A stretch of 5,832 bases of DNA from Treponema sp. (GCA_031258505.1 JAIRMT010000164.1:1-5832), one strand, 5' to 3'; shown: positions 1-5,832, numbered from the stretch's first letter. Numbers and translations: made by a program. The notes: generated by a model not told the origin, from the sequence alone.

Positions 1-947
1 GCTTAATGCTATCTCCGCCATATTAAGCCAACTCCCCTGTTTGGGCGTATGATGTATCTCAAGCCGGTTCCGTATCCTCCGCGCTTCCTCCGGTTCAAAC
101 GCCTCATATAACGAGGCACTACTATGGGTGTTCAGATTATCCATCACCAGAATGATCTTTTCTGCATCGGGAAAATCTTCATCCGCCAGTCGCTTTATCT
201 GTGCCGCCCAATCCTTACGGGTCAGCTGTTCCGTTATCTCCGCCCTCCTCCAGCCTCCAAGCGGGGCCGCAAACAGGAATATACCGCATGTCCCGTTGCG
301 GACATATTCCGTGTCAAAACAGGCCGGTTTCCCCGGTCCCACCGGCAACGGTAGGCGCGTCTCTCCTATCAACTGCTTCGGACACTCGTCCATGCACACC
401 AGCGGGCGGTTGATATCCTGTTCACGGGTGTATACATCCAGTACGTCCTCCATGCAGGCTGCAAACTCCGCATTCGCTTTCGGCGGTATACGCCATTCCC
501 GGTTAAGCCAGGGTTTCATTTCGTTTTTTTTAATGTACGCCGGATGGTTTCCCGGGATACCGCCTTCGTGTCGGTATATTCCAAGGTTATCCAGGCGCCT
601 TCTCATAACCGGAGCGTCCACCGGGCGCAACCCTCCGGCGCCGGCCCGCAGGCCAGGGCTATAAGCCGCGCCTCGTCCTCTCCGGTCAGAGCGCGGGGGC
701 GATGCCCCCGCTTCTTCCCTTTAAGGACTGCCTCAAACCCGTCTTCCACAAACCGCCGCCTTAATGATATGGCACGGCGGTGCATTCCTGTCCGCTCCAC
801 TATCTGTTCATCCGTGCGATCCTCGTTTGCAAACAGCAGTACCTGCGCCCGTCTCCGTTTTTGCGCTCCGTGTTTTCCATGGTTAAGGATACCGCGAAGA
901 ATATGCTCCTCATCCTTCGTCAGCGTTACTTTGTATTTTTTCTGCAT
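1..947 (-). pseudogene. IS630-family DDE transposase, frame-disrupted and partial
   Basis: This encodes a cut-and-paste transposase that would act on the ends of its own IS. The ATG at 945-947 follows a good Shine-Dalgarno (GGAGG complement at 954-958, six bases away). The first 114 codons give the helix-turn-helix DNA-binding half, with a basic RRRAQVLL helix and the segment RTDEQIVERTGM, ending in the family motif ARWTLRL. A TGA follows at 603-605. The frame resumes with the family-like stretch VSRETIRRTLKK. A one-base shift at an A8 run (524-531) then opens the catalytic half, which reads without a stop to base 1. All three catalytic acids are visible: Asp in VCMDE (388-390), Asp in VMDN (139-141) and Glu in NMAE (13-15). 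The C-terminus lies off the left edge. Family assignment is firm. Whether it is a decayed gene or partly recoded is open; the TGA and compensating frame changes favour decay. Confidence 0.88.
524..531 (-). other. A8 run at the transposase frame change (candidate -1 slippery site)
   Basis: On the minus strand the codons read TTA AAA AAA ACG and then meet a TGA at 516-518. If the ribosome slips back one base on A AAA AAA, translation continues as LKKNEMKPW, which matches what I know of the IS630 consensus at this place, and stays open to the window edge. Translational frameshifting on A-runs is reported for some IS630 members. A simple loss of one A from an ancestral A9 run would look identical. 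I looked for no downstream stimulatory structure in detail. Confidence 0.5.
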
Positions 948-979
948 AGTTTCCCTCCCGTTTGGTTTTTATGCTTTAC

Positions 980-1008
980 AGTATACTCTATTTTACCCGC
1001 TGTTATAA
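980..1008 (-). promoter_or_regulatory. Possible promoter for the IS630 transposase
   Basis: A TATACT hexamer (complement of 980-985) has good -10 character. The hexamer 17 bases upstream (complement of 1003-1008) is TTATAA, a weak -35. The spacing and the position about 30 bases before the Shine-Dalgarno fit an IS end promoter. This is motif matching only. Confidence 0.25.
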
Positions 1009-1021
1009 TGGTGTCGGGATA

Positions 1022-1765
1022 CTAGCCGGTGCGGCGATACACACGCGGAAGAAAGACGAAAACGGGTCAAGCTGGCGGGAAAACAAACTGGGGCTGGTGT
1101 TTAGCAGTACCGATTTGTGGACGAGGAAGGACGGAGTTACCCATGATATACTGAGGAAAGAGTATGTGCCCTATATCGGTTCGGCAGACCGGTTCAAGGA
1201 ACCCCTGTTTGAGTGTGCGGTGCGTAACAGGTATGGGCGGTATGAGCAGACGATAATAGTAAGCGACGGGGCGGCGTGGATACGGAACATGGGGGAAGAG
1301 GTATTCCCTGACGCGCTGTAGATACTGGACTTTTATCATCTGGCGGAAAACAGCTATAGTTTCGAGAAGTATCTGTTTCAGGGGGATGAGAAGCGCTACA
1401 CGCTCTGGGCGGAAGAACATATCGAACTACTACGAAAGAGCGGGTTGGAAGAAGTCATGAGACGGTTGGAGCGGTATAAAGGGAAAGCCCATCCTGCGGG
1501 AGTCGTGAATCCCTATACGTATATTAAGCACAACAAGAACAAGATAGATTACGCCTTATATAAACGGCGTGGCTATTACATAGGGTCGGGACCGATAGCA
1601 AGCGGGAACAAGACGGTTGTGCAGAAACGCTGTAAACAGGCGGGGATGCGATGGAATGAACCCACGGCCCAGGACATGGTGGCCCTTAAAGCCAAGGAAG
1701 AGAGCGGGATATGGGGCGCGCGAACCTGCGGTTCGACGGTTCGGGATTTTATCATGGCTGCCTGA
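1022..1765 (+). pseudogene. ISKra4-type transposase, 5'-truncated remnant with in-frame TAG
   Basis: One continuous frame, broken only by TAG at 1319-1321, encodes about 247 codons resembling the catalytic and C-terminal part of ISKra4-type transposases. Recognisable blocks are GAAIHTRKKDENGSSWRENK, IIVSDGAAWIRNM (Asp at 1265-1267), ILDFYHLAEN just after the TAG, and GSGPIASGNK followed by KQAGMRW near the end. The TAG replaces what is commonly Gln in the block before ILDFYH (one base from CAG). Two positions where I expect catalytic acids are Ala: GCC at 1025-1027 in LAGAA (expected DG) and GCA at 1598-1600 in PIAS (expected PIES). The N-terminal half is missing because the IS630 end abuts here. 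The last 16 residues diverge from the family. Family name is from motif memory; an ISLre2/UPF0236-like assignment is the alternative. It is non-functional as seen. Confidence 0.8.
1721..1735 (+). repeat. Short perfect hairpin in the 3' end of the ISKra4 remnant
   Basis: CGAACC (1721-1726) and GGTTCG (1730-1735) flank a three-base loop. It falls where the translated protein stops resembling the family, and a further GGTTCGGG copy follows at about 1738. It may be part of the element's end structure or a small insertion; there is no T-run, so a terminator is not supported. Confidence 0.35.
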
Positions 1766-1875
1766 ATGTCCCCAAAAAGAAGTTGCACTCCACTAAGCGC
1801 TCGCCTTAAAACATCCGATTCTAAAGAAGGTCTGCCCAGGGGAAGTGTTTCATAGGCGGATCAAACTACGATATT

Positions 1876-1883
1876 AAGGAGGT
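1876..1883 (+). promoter_or_regulatory. Strong Shine-Dalgarno of the 1888 gene
   Basis: AAGGAGGT is a near-perfect anti-16S match and lies four bases before the ATG at 1888. It fixes the start: an ATG at 1884 is too close and in another frame. The preceding stretch from 1766 (about 110 bases) shows no gene; a TTGCAC...TTAAAA pair around 1784-1812 is too weak to call a promoter. Confidence 0.7.
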
Positions 1884-1887
1884 ATGA

Positions 1888-2151
1888 ATGGCATTGGAAG
1901 CGTTGCCAGATGCACAGGGACAGCCGATTCTCCATAAGCCGTTTTTTGCAGGGGAACAGCCTGGCCAGCAAAACACGGCGCTAAGAAGCGGCGCACCAGC
2001 ACGGCACAGTACATCGCAGGAACATATTGTTGAGGAACATGAAAAGGCTAGTTACATTAACACTTCGTTTCTTTTTTCGTCTTCAAATAAGCCTTTGATA
2101 AAAAAGCTCGATCCGTCTTTCAAAGCGCTCATTGATTCGATTCTGCGCTAG
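1888..2151 (+). CDS. Small protein of unknown function (87 aa)
   Basis: I do not recognise this protein. Support for a real gene is the excellent ribosome binding site, the correct ATG spacing and an open frame of 87 codons ending in TAG. The N-terminal half (residues 1-55) is rich in Gln, Pro, His, Ala and Glu and looks disordered. The C-terminal third is more ordered in appearance: a Ser-rich turn (FLFSSSNK) followed by an amphipathic helix-like end with alternating Lys and Leu (LIKKLDPSFKALIDSILR). There is no signal peptide, membrane segment or cysteine. It starts about 120 bases after the ISKra4 remnant, on the same strand, and converges with the DUF1667 gene. It could be a lineage-specific gene, a truncated 5' piece of a larger gene, or IS cargo. 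Function is not assignable. Confidence 0.5.
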   Translation: MALEALPDAQGQPILHKPFFAGEQPGQQNTALRSGAPARHSTSQEHIVEEHEKASYINTSFLFSSSNKPLIKKLDPSFKALIDSILR

Positions 2152-2199
2152 GAACCGCGTGAAAATAAGGTTCCTGAACAAGTCTAATGTGCGGTTCCT
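2150..2199. terminator. Inverted repeat between convergent genes (possible bidirectional stop)
   Basis: AGGAACCGC (2150-2158) pairs perfectly with GCGGTTCCT (2191-2199) across a loop of 32 bases. It begins inside the stop codon of the plus-strand small gene and ends three bases from the stop codon of the minus-strand DUF1667 gene. The position suits a shared terminator, but neither strand has the T-run of a classical intrinsic terminator and the loop is long. A second GAACCGCG copy at 2217-2224, inside the DUF1667 gene, offers a competing hairpin with 2191-2197. Confidence 0.35.
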
Positions 2200-2202
2200 C
2201 AG

Positions 2203-2568
2203 TCAGCCTAAGCTCCGAACCGCGACTACGTTAATCCCGCTCCCCTTCCAATCCGTGATGACCGCTTCGCCGGTCTTTACTGGCAGGCGGACGCGGGTTT
2301 TGTATATATCGGCGAGCAGGTCGTTGATTCGCTCACGCGGGCAGGCTTGCTGGGTTTTGACCGGAACCCGACGGGGACCGCTGTCAAGCGCTGGACTGGC
2401 GATGCCGCAGGTCGCTGTTACTACCCGCTTGGGGACGCGGATTTCCTCTTGCGCATAGACCACTCCACGCGGGCAACGATTGCCACTGATGCTCAACGCG
2501 GCTTCTGGACCTTCTTCAACAGAAAGCGCACAGCCAATCGGACATACAATACAGGTCAGGGAACGCAT
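2203..2568 (-). CDS. DUF1667 family protein (cysteine-motif redox accessory)
   Basis: The 121-residue product matches the DUF1667 pattern as I know it. It has an N-terminal CIVCPIGC (Cys 6, 9 and 13), then SGNRCPRG with Cys 32, then EIRVPKRVVTAT, a PVKT segment and a C-terminal GSGINVVAVR block. The spacing CxxCxxxC plus a fourth Cys resembles the iron-sulfur entry of molybdopterin oxidoreductases, so an Fe-S or metal role is plausible but not proven. Family members are often encoded beside FAD-dependent glycerol-3-phosphate dehydrogenase-like oxidoreductases; none is in this window. I chose the ATG at 2566-2568 because AAAGGAGT precedes it by a normal distance and the Cys motif then sits at the N-terminus. 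The frame stays open further upstream, into mutS2, but without family similarity. The gene starts 31 bases after the mutS2 stop, on the same strand, so co-transcription is likely. Confidence 0.87.
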   Translation of the reverse strand: MRSLTCIVCPIGCALSVEEGPEAALSISGNRCPRGVVYAQEEIRVPKRVVTATCGIASPALDSGPRRVPVKTQQACPRERINDLLADIYKTRVRLPVKTGEAVITDWKGSGINVVAVRSLG

Positions 2569-2599
2569 ACTCACTCCTTTTGTATAACACGTTACTTCG

Positions 2600-5023
2600 C
2601 TATTTAAGCGCAACCTCAGTACGGCCAAAACCGCCGTGTTCTGGTCGGGAAAAATAATAGTCGGCAACTACACTCTGTGTTTTCAGGAAATCATGTACCG
2701 CCTTCTGCAAAATGCCGTCGCCCTTGCCATGAACCACAGAAAAGCTGCCGAGTCCTGACAAAACCGCTGCGTCAAGCTGGTGTTGCAGGGTTTCAAGCGC
2801 CTTTTCCACGCGCATACCCCGAAGGCTTAGTTCAAACTGGGGATTTGCGGAGGAAACAAGGTCTGGCGTACTGATGATTGGTTTCTTTGCTTCGGTTGAG
2901 GGTGTCAGCGGGATCAGTTCCTGTTCCTGAAAACTCATCTTGAGTGAACCGATTTCCACGATCCACGAGCCTTTTTTGTCGGCGCGAAGTACCGTACCTC
3001 GCCGCCGATATTCTCCGGCAAGTACCTCAGCTCCGGGCATGATGCGTGGTTTGCTGCGCGGCTTGGTACGCTTTGCCTTCCCGCCGCCGGCCTTATCAGC
3101 GTCTTCGGCGGCGCTTTCAGCGTCAATGTTTTGCTGGGCCTCAAGTAGGGCGCGACGCTCCTCTTCTATGGCCGCGTCTGCTCCGGTAGCGTTTTGCTCA
3201 AGATCGCGCAGGAATTCCTTCACCTTGAGCGTCTTTTCACGGGTAAGCTCCCCTTCCTTCACTTCGCGCACCAGGTTTTCAAGGGTTTTGCGGCTTTCCT
3301 CAAGCAGTCTTTTCAGCTTGCTCACTTCACCGGCCTTAATCTCAAGCTCTTTCTGTTTAATCCTGAGTTCTTTCAGATCAACCTTGCGCCGTTCTTCCCT
3401 CAACCGCTGTTCCTCAAGCCGCCGCGCTGATTCGCCGGCGTCCAGTTCCTCATGCTTTTTCTTGAGACCCGCTATGAGCGCGGACACATCAGAACGCTCG
3501 TCCGCCAGATACGAACGGGCGCGGCTGACAATGTTGGGCTGGAGGCCGTTTCGCGCCGCAATATCCACAGCCCGGCTCTCACCGGGTAGCCCCATAACAA
3601 TGCGAAACGTGGGTGACAAGGTTCTGCCGTCGAATTCCACTGAGGCGTTTTCTACCCGCGCTCTGGTATAACCGTAGTTCTTCAAGATGCCGTGATGAGT
3701 CGTGGTGATAAGGCGAACCTGCTTTTCGATTAAGTGATCCAGTATTGCCATAGCGATGGCGCTTCCCTCTTCTGGGTCAGTGCCTGAACCAAGCTCGTCA
3801 AGCAGGACAAGGGATTTCTCTGTTGCGGCATTTATAATGGAAGAAATGTTGGTCATGTGGGCTGAAAAGGTTGAGAGCGACTGACTCAGCGACTGCTCGT
3901 CGCCAATGTCCGCATAGACGCCGTCAAAGACCGGCAGTATGCTGCCTTCGTCCGACGGCAGAGCAAGGCCGAACTGGTTCATCAGGGCGAAAAGGCCCAC
4001 AGTTTTAAGGCTCACGGTTTTGCCGCCTGTGTTGGGACCGGTGATGATCACGGTGTTGATGTCTCCGCTCATAGAAAAGTCAATCGGAACCGCGCTGCTT
4101 CCCAGCAAGGGATGCCGCGCCTGTTTGAGCGACAGGGCGTTTCCTTCTAGGGCAAAATGCCCCCGAGTCTCATAAGCGTAGCGGGCGCGGGCGTGAAGCG
4201 TTTCAAGGCTGATGATAAGCTTGTGAAATCTTTCGAGATCAGCGCGATGTTCGGCTATATGGCTGGTCATTTCCCGCAGAACGCGGAGGATTTCCGCATC
4301 AAGCCTGCGCTGTTCAATGAGTATATCGTTATTACGTTCCACCACCTCAGCCGGTTCTACAAAGAGCGTTTGCCCTGAGGCGGAAACCTCGTGCACAATG
4401 CCTTTGACGCGCCCGCGAAAGTTCGCCTTGAGCGCCAGCACCACGCGCCCATCGCGCTGGGATGGCACTGTTGATTGCAACATACGTCGGCTATCCTCAT
4501 CCTGGGTATAACGGGAAATCATTGTTTCAAGGTCGTGGTTGAGCTTATGGATACGCCGGTTTATCTCGGCGAACTCAGGCAGATCGCGCAGCCTGCCTTC
4601 GCGGTCAAGCACGCGGAACACTTCGCGGGGAATGGCGGCGCAGTCCGGCGTGGCTAGACACAGCTCGCTCAGGCCGGGATCGCTGGTTTTGGCAATCCAT
4701 GCCTTTAGCGCCAATCCCCGCTCGACAAATATACCGATTGCGTAAGCCTCGTCAAGTTCAAGCGCTGTTCCCTCAACCATCAGCTTGGGGAGTAGGAAAC
4801 CGATGTCAGGAATGCTGTCCCGTTTTTCCTCGTCGCCAGAGTTTATACGCTCCAGAATTGCGTTCACCTGTGTTTTGAGTTGTCCCACGCTTTCGGAATC
4901 GCGCAAAGGCAGGTCTTCAAGCACACACCGCGCCGCTTCCTCGCTCACTGCGCGCTCTGCCACTCGTTTGCGTATAGCGTCAAATTCAAGAAGCCCCAGT
5001 GTTTTCAGGGAAAAATCGTTCAT
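2600..5023 (-). CDS. mutS2: MutS2 ATPase with C-terminal Smr domain
   Basis: This 807-residue protein has typical MutS2 length and layout. It lacks the mismatch-recognition domains of MutS1 and begins with the usual helical core (1-310). The ATPase carries Walker A GPNTGGKT (329-336), a signature-like SLSTFSAHM (382-390), and Walker B LVLLDELGSGTDPEEG (405-420) with a following TTHH. A long charged coiled coil (about 515-635) leads to a low-complexity Lys/Arg linker (636-660), a KOW-like segment (about 661-706) and an Smr domain (about 732-807) with HGKGDG (765-770). Known family roles are suppression of homologous recombination by cutting branched DNA in some bacteria, and rescue of collided ribosomes in Bacillus; which applies here cannot be told. 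The Smr LDLR motif reads LSLR. No Shine-Dalgarno precedes the ATG, yet the N-terminus (MNDFSLKTLGLLEFD) fits the family, so the start is kept. It ends in TAG and is followed closely by the DUF1667 gene. Confidence 0.97.
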   Translation of the reverse strand: MNDFSLKTLGLLEFDAIRKRVAERAVSEEAARCVLEDLPLRDSESVGQLKTQVNAILERINSGDEEKRDSIPDIGFLLPKLMVEGTALELDEAYAIGIFVERGLALKAWIAKTSDPGLSELCLATPDCAAIPREVFRVLDREGRLRDLPEFAEINRRIHKLNHDLETMISRYTQDEDSRRMLQSTVPSQRDGRVVLALKANFRGRVKGIVHEVSASGQTLFVEPAEVVERNNDILIEQRRLDAEILRVLREMTSHIAEHRADLERFHKLIISLETLHARARYAYETRGHFALEGNALSLKQARHPLLGSSAVPIDFSMSGDINTVIITGPNTGGKTVSLKTVGLFALMNQFGLALPSDEGSILPVFDGVYADIGDEQSLSQSLSTFSAHMTNISSIINAATEKSLVLLDELGSGTDPEEGSAIAMAILDHLIEKQVRLITTTHHGILKNYGYTRARVENASVEFDGRTLSPTFRIVMGLPGESRAVDIAARNGLQPNIVSRARSYLADERSDVSALIAGLKKKHEELDAGESARRLEEQRLREERRKVDLKELRIKQKELEIKAGEVSKLKRLLEESRKTLENLVREVKEGELTREKTLKVKEFLRDLEQNATGADAAIEEERRALLEAQQNIDAESAAEDADKAGGGKAKRTKPRSKPRIMPGAEVLAGEYRRRGTVLRADKKGSWIVEIGSLKMSFQEQELIPLTPSTEAKKPIISTPDLVSSANPQFELSLRGMRVEKALETLQHQLDAAVLSGLGSFSVVHGKGDGILQKAVHDFLKTQSVVADYYFSRPEHGGFGRTEVALK

Positions 5024-5040
5024 GGCTTATGATAAGCCAT
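5022..5040. promoter_or_regulatory. Perfect 9-bp palindrome over the mutS2 start codon
   Basis: ATGGCTTAT (5022-5030) and ATAAGCCAT (5032-5040) are exact inverted repeats around a single central base, and the left arm covers two of the three start-codon bases. It could be an operator, or in a longer transcript a hairpin that hides the start. On the minus strand its outer ATG opens a six-codon frame (MAYHKP) whose TGA overlaps the mutS2 ATG, which might couple translation. The repeat is seen directly; any function is inference. Confidence 0.5.
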
Positions 5041-5057
5041 AGCAATGAAGAATGCAA
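5029..5057 (-). promoter_or_regulatory. Candidate mutS2 promoter, possibly giving a leaderless mRNA
   Basis: On the minus strand TTGCAT (complement of 5052-5057) and TATCAT (complement of 5029-5034) are separated by exactly 17 bases. The -10 is five of six to consensus and the -35 three of six. The -10 ends five bases before the ATG, so initiation at the normal distance would fall on or beside the A of the start codon. This fits the absence of a Shine-Dalgarno. It overlaps the palindrome. Confidence 0.4.
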
Positions 5058-5266
5058 GGATAACCCTTTGCTTCACCATTCGGAGGATTCGGTCGTCATG
5101 AGCCGCCCACCACAGTGATTTCCTGTCATTTGACCAGTCCTCTTACCTAAAGACATACGAATCTTAGATAGAGGGATAGAAAGTGAAAATGAAATCAGCC
5201 TGATAGTATGGGTCCTAGCAAGCAACAAATAAAGGGAAAAACAAAATGAAAATACAGATACGTTTA
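5041..5266. other. Intergenic stretch without a recognised gene
   Basis: About 225 bases separate mutS2 from the IS5-type element. I see no tRNA pattern, no credible small reading frame with a ribosome site and no long repeat. The right part (about 5160-5260) is A-rich on the plus strand (AAAGGGAAAAACAAAATG) and clearly lower in GC than the flanking genes. It may hold mutS2 upstream control sequence or remnants displaced by the IS. Confidence 0.5.
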
Positions 5267-5268
5267 GA

Positions 5269-5297
5269 GTTTATCCGGGAATAAGACCGGGATAAAC
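5269..5297. repeat. Inverted repeat at the 3' end of the IS5 transposase
   Basis: GTTTATCC (5269-5276) and GGATAAAC (5290-5297) are exact 8-bp arms around 13 bases, spanning the transposase stop codon at 5271-5273. No T-run follows on the minus strand. It may be a subterminal transposase-binding structure or a weak terminator. Confidence 0.4.
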
Positions 5298-5832
5298 CGG
5301 AATCAGGTTTCGCCAGACAATAATAGCACAGGCAAACGCTACCAAACCCTGATAGTTCCTCGCTTTCTTCTCATAGCTCACCAGCAGTTTCCTAAACCGG
5401 TTCATCCACGAATGACATACCTCCACTACCCATCGCCGCGCTGCAAACAACGGATTATGCTCTTTTGCCTCCTTCTCTTCTCCCCGCCTCCGGATGTCTG
5501 CTTTATATCTCATCCCTTCTACGCGTTTTTCCGCCCCTACCTATCCCGCGTCAAGACACAAATTCATCCCTGCCGGATGGGCGGTAATTATTGATTGAAG
5601 GGGCTTTTCCAGCAGTGTGATATCATGCCTGTTGGCTCCGCTCAACACGACTCCGATGGGTAATCCGGGTGATTCGACCGCAACACTGCGTTTCATCCCT
5701 CTTTTTCCCCGCTCCGTGGGGTTTCTCCCCGCCGCTTCCCGAGCCAACGGCGCTTTCACCATACTCCCGTCCACACTTTGCCATTCCCAACCCAATCCTT
5801 TAAGTTCATCATAGGTCAAAAGTCCTTCCTGC
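5271..5832 (-). pseudogene. IS5-family DDE transposase, 3' part with in-frame TAG
   Basis: This would catalyse movement of its own IS. The visible 185 residues read in one frame from the right edge to the TAA at 5271-5273, broken only by TAG at 5541-5543. Family blocks in order are WEWQSVDGSMVKAPL (first catalytic Asp at 5769-5771), GRNPTERGKRGMKR, VVLSGANRHDITLLE, NLCLDAG (second Asp at 5550-5552), then RRWVVEVCHSWMNRFRK (catalytic Glu at 5421-5423) and SYEKKARNYQGL. The TAG falls directly after LDAG, where the family normally has Tyr, so it is one base from TAC or TAT. The start lies beyond the window; an internal TTG at 5817-5819 is not a likely start because the frame is open and family-like upstream. 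Apart from the nonsense codon it is well preserved, suggesting recent inactivation. Confidence 0.9.

Larger units (their letters stand above)
1..1021 (-). mobile_element. IS630-family insertion sequence, left end outside window
   Basis: The element contains a single transposase gene read leftward, preceded by about 70 bases of non-coding end sequence (948-1021). The right boundary is inferred. IS630 elements insert at a TA dinucleotide, and a TA at 1020-1021 (another at 1023-1024) lies exactly where coding similarity to an unrelated plus-strand transposase begins. The left end is not visible. The frame ends only a few dozen codons short of the usual IS630 C-terminus, so the left end should lie within a few hundred bases of base 1. 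I could not define the terminal inverted repeats because only one end is present. Confidence 0.75.
5267..5832 (-). mobile_element. IS5-family insertion sequence, partial (right end outside window)
   Basis: The transposase frame fills the segment and leaves through the right edge. A tentative boundary is the TTA|GAGTTTATCC junction at 5264-5267: IS1031-type IS5 elements are known for GAG-like termini and a TNA target, and this sequence fits both. With only one end in view the inverted repeat cannot be confirmed. Confidence 0.65.

Noticed and set aside
128..664. Plus-strand open frames of up to 178 codons over the IS630 region.
   Set aside because: They are antisense shadows of a clearly recognisable transposase with its three catalytic acids in order.
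524..947. Reading the IS630 segment as two separate orfAB genes like IS3.
   Set aside because: The sequence motifs are clearly IS630 (WTLRL, SRETIRRTLKK, DNLNTH, GSWLNMAE), and the downstream frame has no start of its own.
2569..2667. Upstream extension of the DUF1667 frame into mutS2.
   Set aside because: The extra residues show no family similarity, and the Shine-Dalgarno plus Cys motif position point to the ATG at 2566-2568.
2940..3671. A 243-codon plus-strand frame rich in Ser, Arg and Phe.
   Set aside because: It is the antisense of the Lys/Glu-rich coiled coil of mutS2, has no ribosome site and no family resemblance.
1319..5543. TAG might be recoded as an amino acid, since both the ISKra4 and IS5 frames are broken only by TAG.
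   Set aside because: mutS2 and the small 1888 gene end at TAG at sensible places, no candidate suppressor tRNA is visible, and the ISKra4 copy is decayed by other criteria. Independent nonsense mutations are simpler.
1..5832. CRISPR array, tRNA, rRNA, riboswitch or toxin-antitoxin pair.
   Set aside because: I saw no regularly spaced repeats, no tRNA-like arm signatures, no conserved RNA motif and no two-gene small-protein pair.

Overview
The window looks like bacterial chromosome in which a short conserved block (mutS2 plus a DUF1667 gene, both on the minus strand) lies between decayed or partial insertion sequences. Base composition is near 50% GC. The protein style of MutS2 and the ISKra4-type transposase reminded me of spirochaetes, especially the higher-GC gut Treponema group. 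That placement is an inference from memory and is weakly held.

Layout: bases 1 to about 1021 hold an IS630-family element on the minus strand. It runs off the left edge, and its transposase reading frame is broken near 591-605 and again at an A8 run (524-531). It abuts the 3' half of a second, unrelated transposase of ISKra4 type on the plus strand (about 1022-1765). That remnant has lost its N-terminus, carries an in-frame TAG, and appears to have alanine at two expected catalytic acidic positions. A short gene of unknown function follows on the plus strand (1888-2151), with a very strong Shine-Dalgarno sequence. It converges on the DUF1667 gene (2203-2568, minus), and an inverted repeat sits between the two. 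The DUF1667 gene lies 31 bases downstream of mutS2 (2600-5023, minus), so the two probably share a transcript. Upstream of mutS2 is a perfect 9-bp palindrome that overlaps the start codon, and a promoter-like pair placed so that the mRNA could be leaderless. Past about 230 bases with no recognisable gene, an IS5-family transposase (5271-5832, minus) runs off the right edge, with one in-frame TAG.

Only mutS2, the DUF1667 gene and perhaps the small plus-strand gene look like functional cellular genes. MutS2 is a DNA- or ribosome-associated ATPase with a C-terminal Smr domain. The DUF1667 protein is a small cysteine-motif redox accessory; no redox partner is encoded in the window, so a functional link between the two is not evident. 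All three transposases look inactive as written, unless the IS630 one is expressed by recoding. I found no convincing sign of a new defence, RNA or mobile system. The most checkable oddities are the mutS2 start region, the altered Smr motif, the IS630 frame structure and the doubly altered ISKra4 catalytic site.
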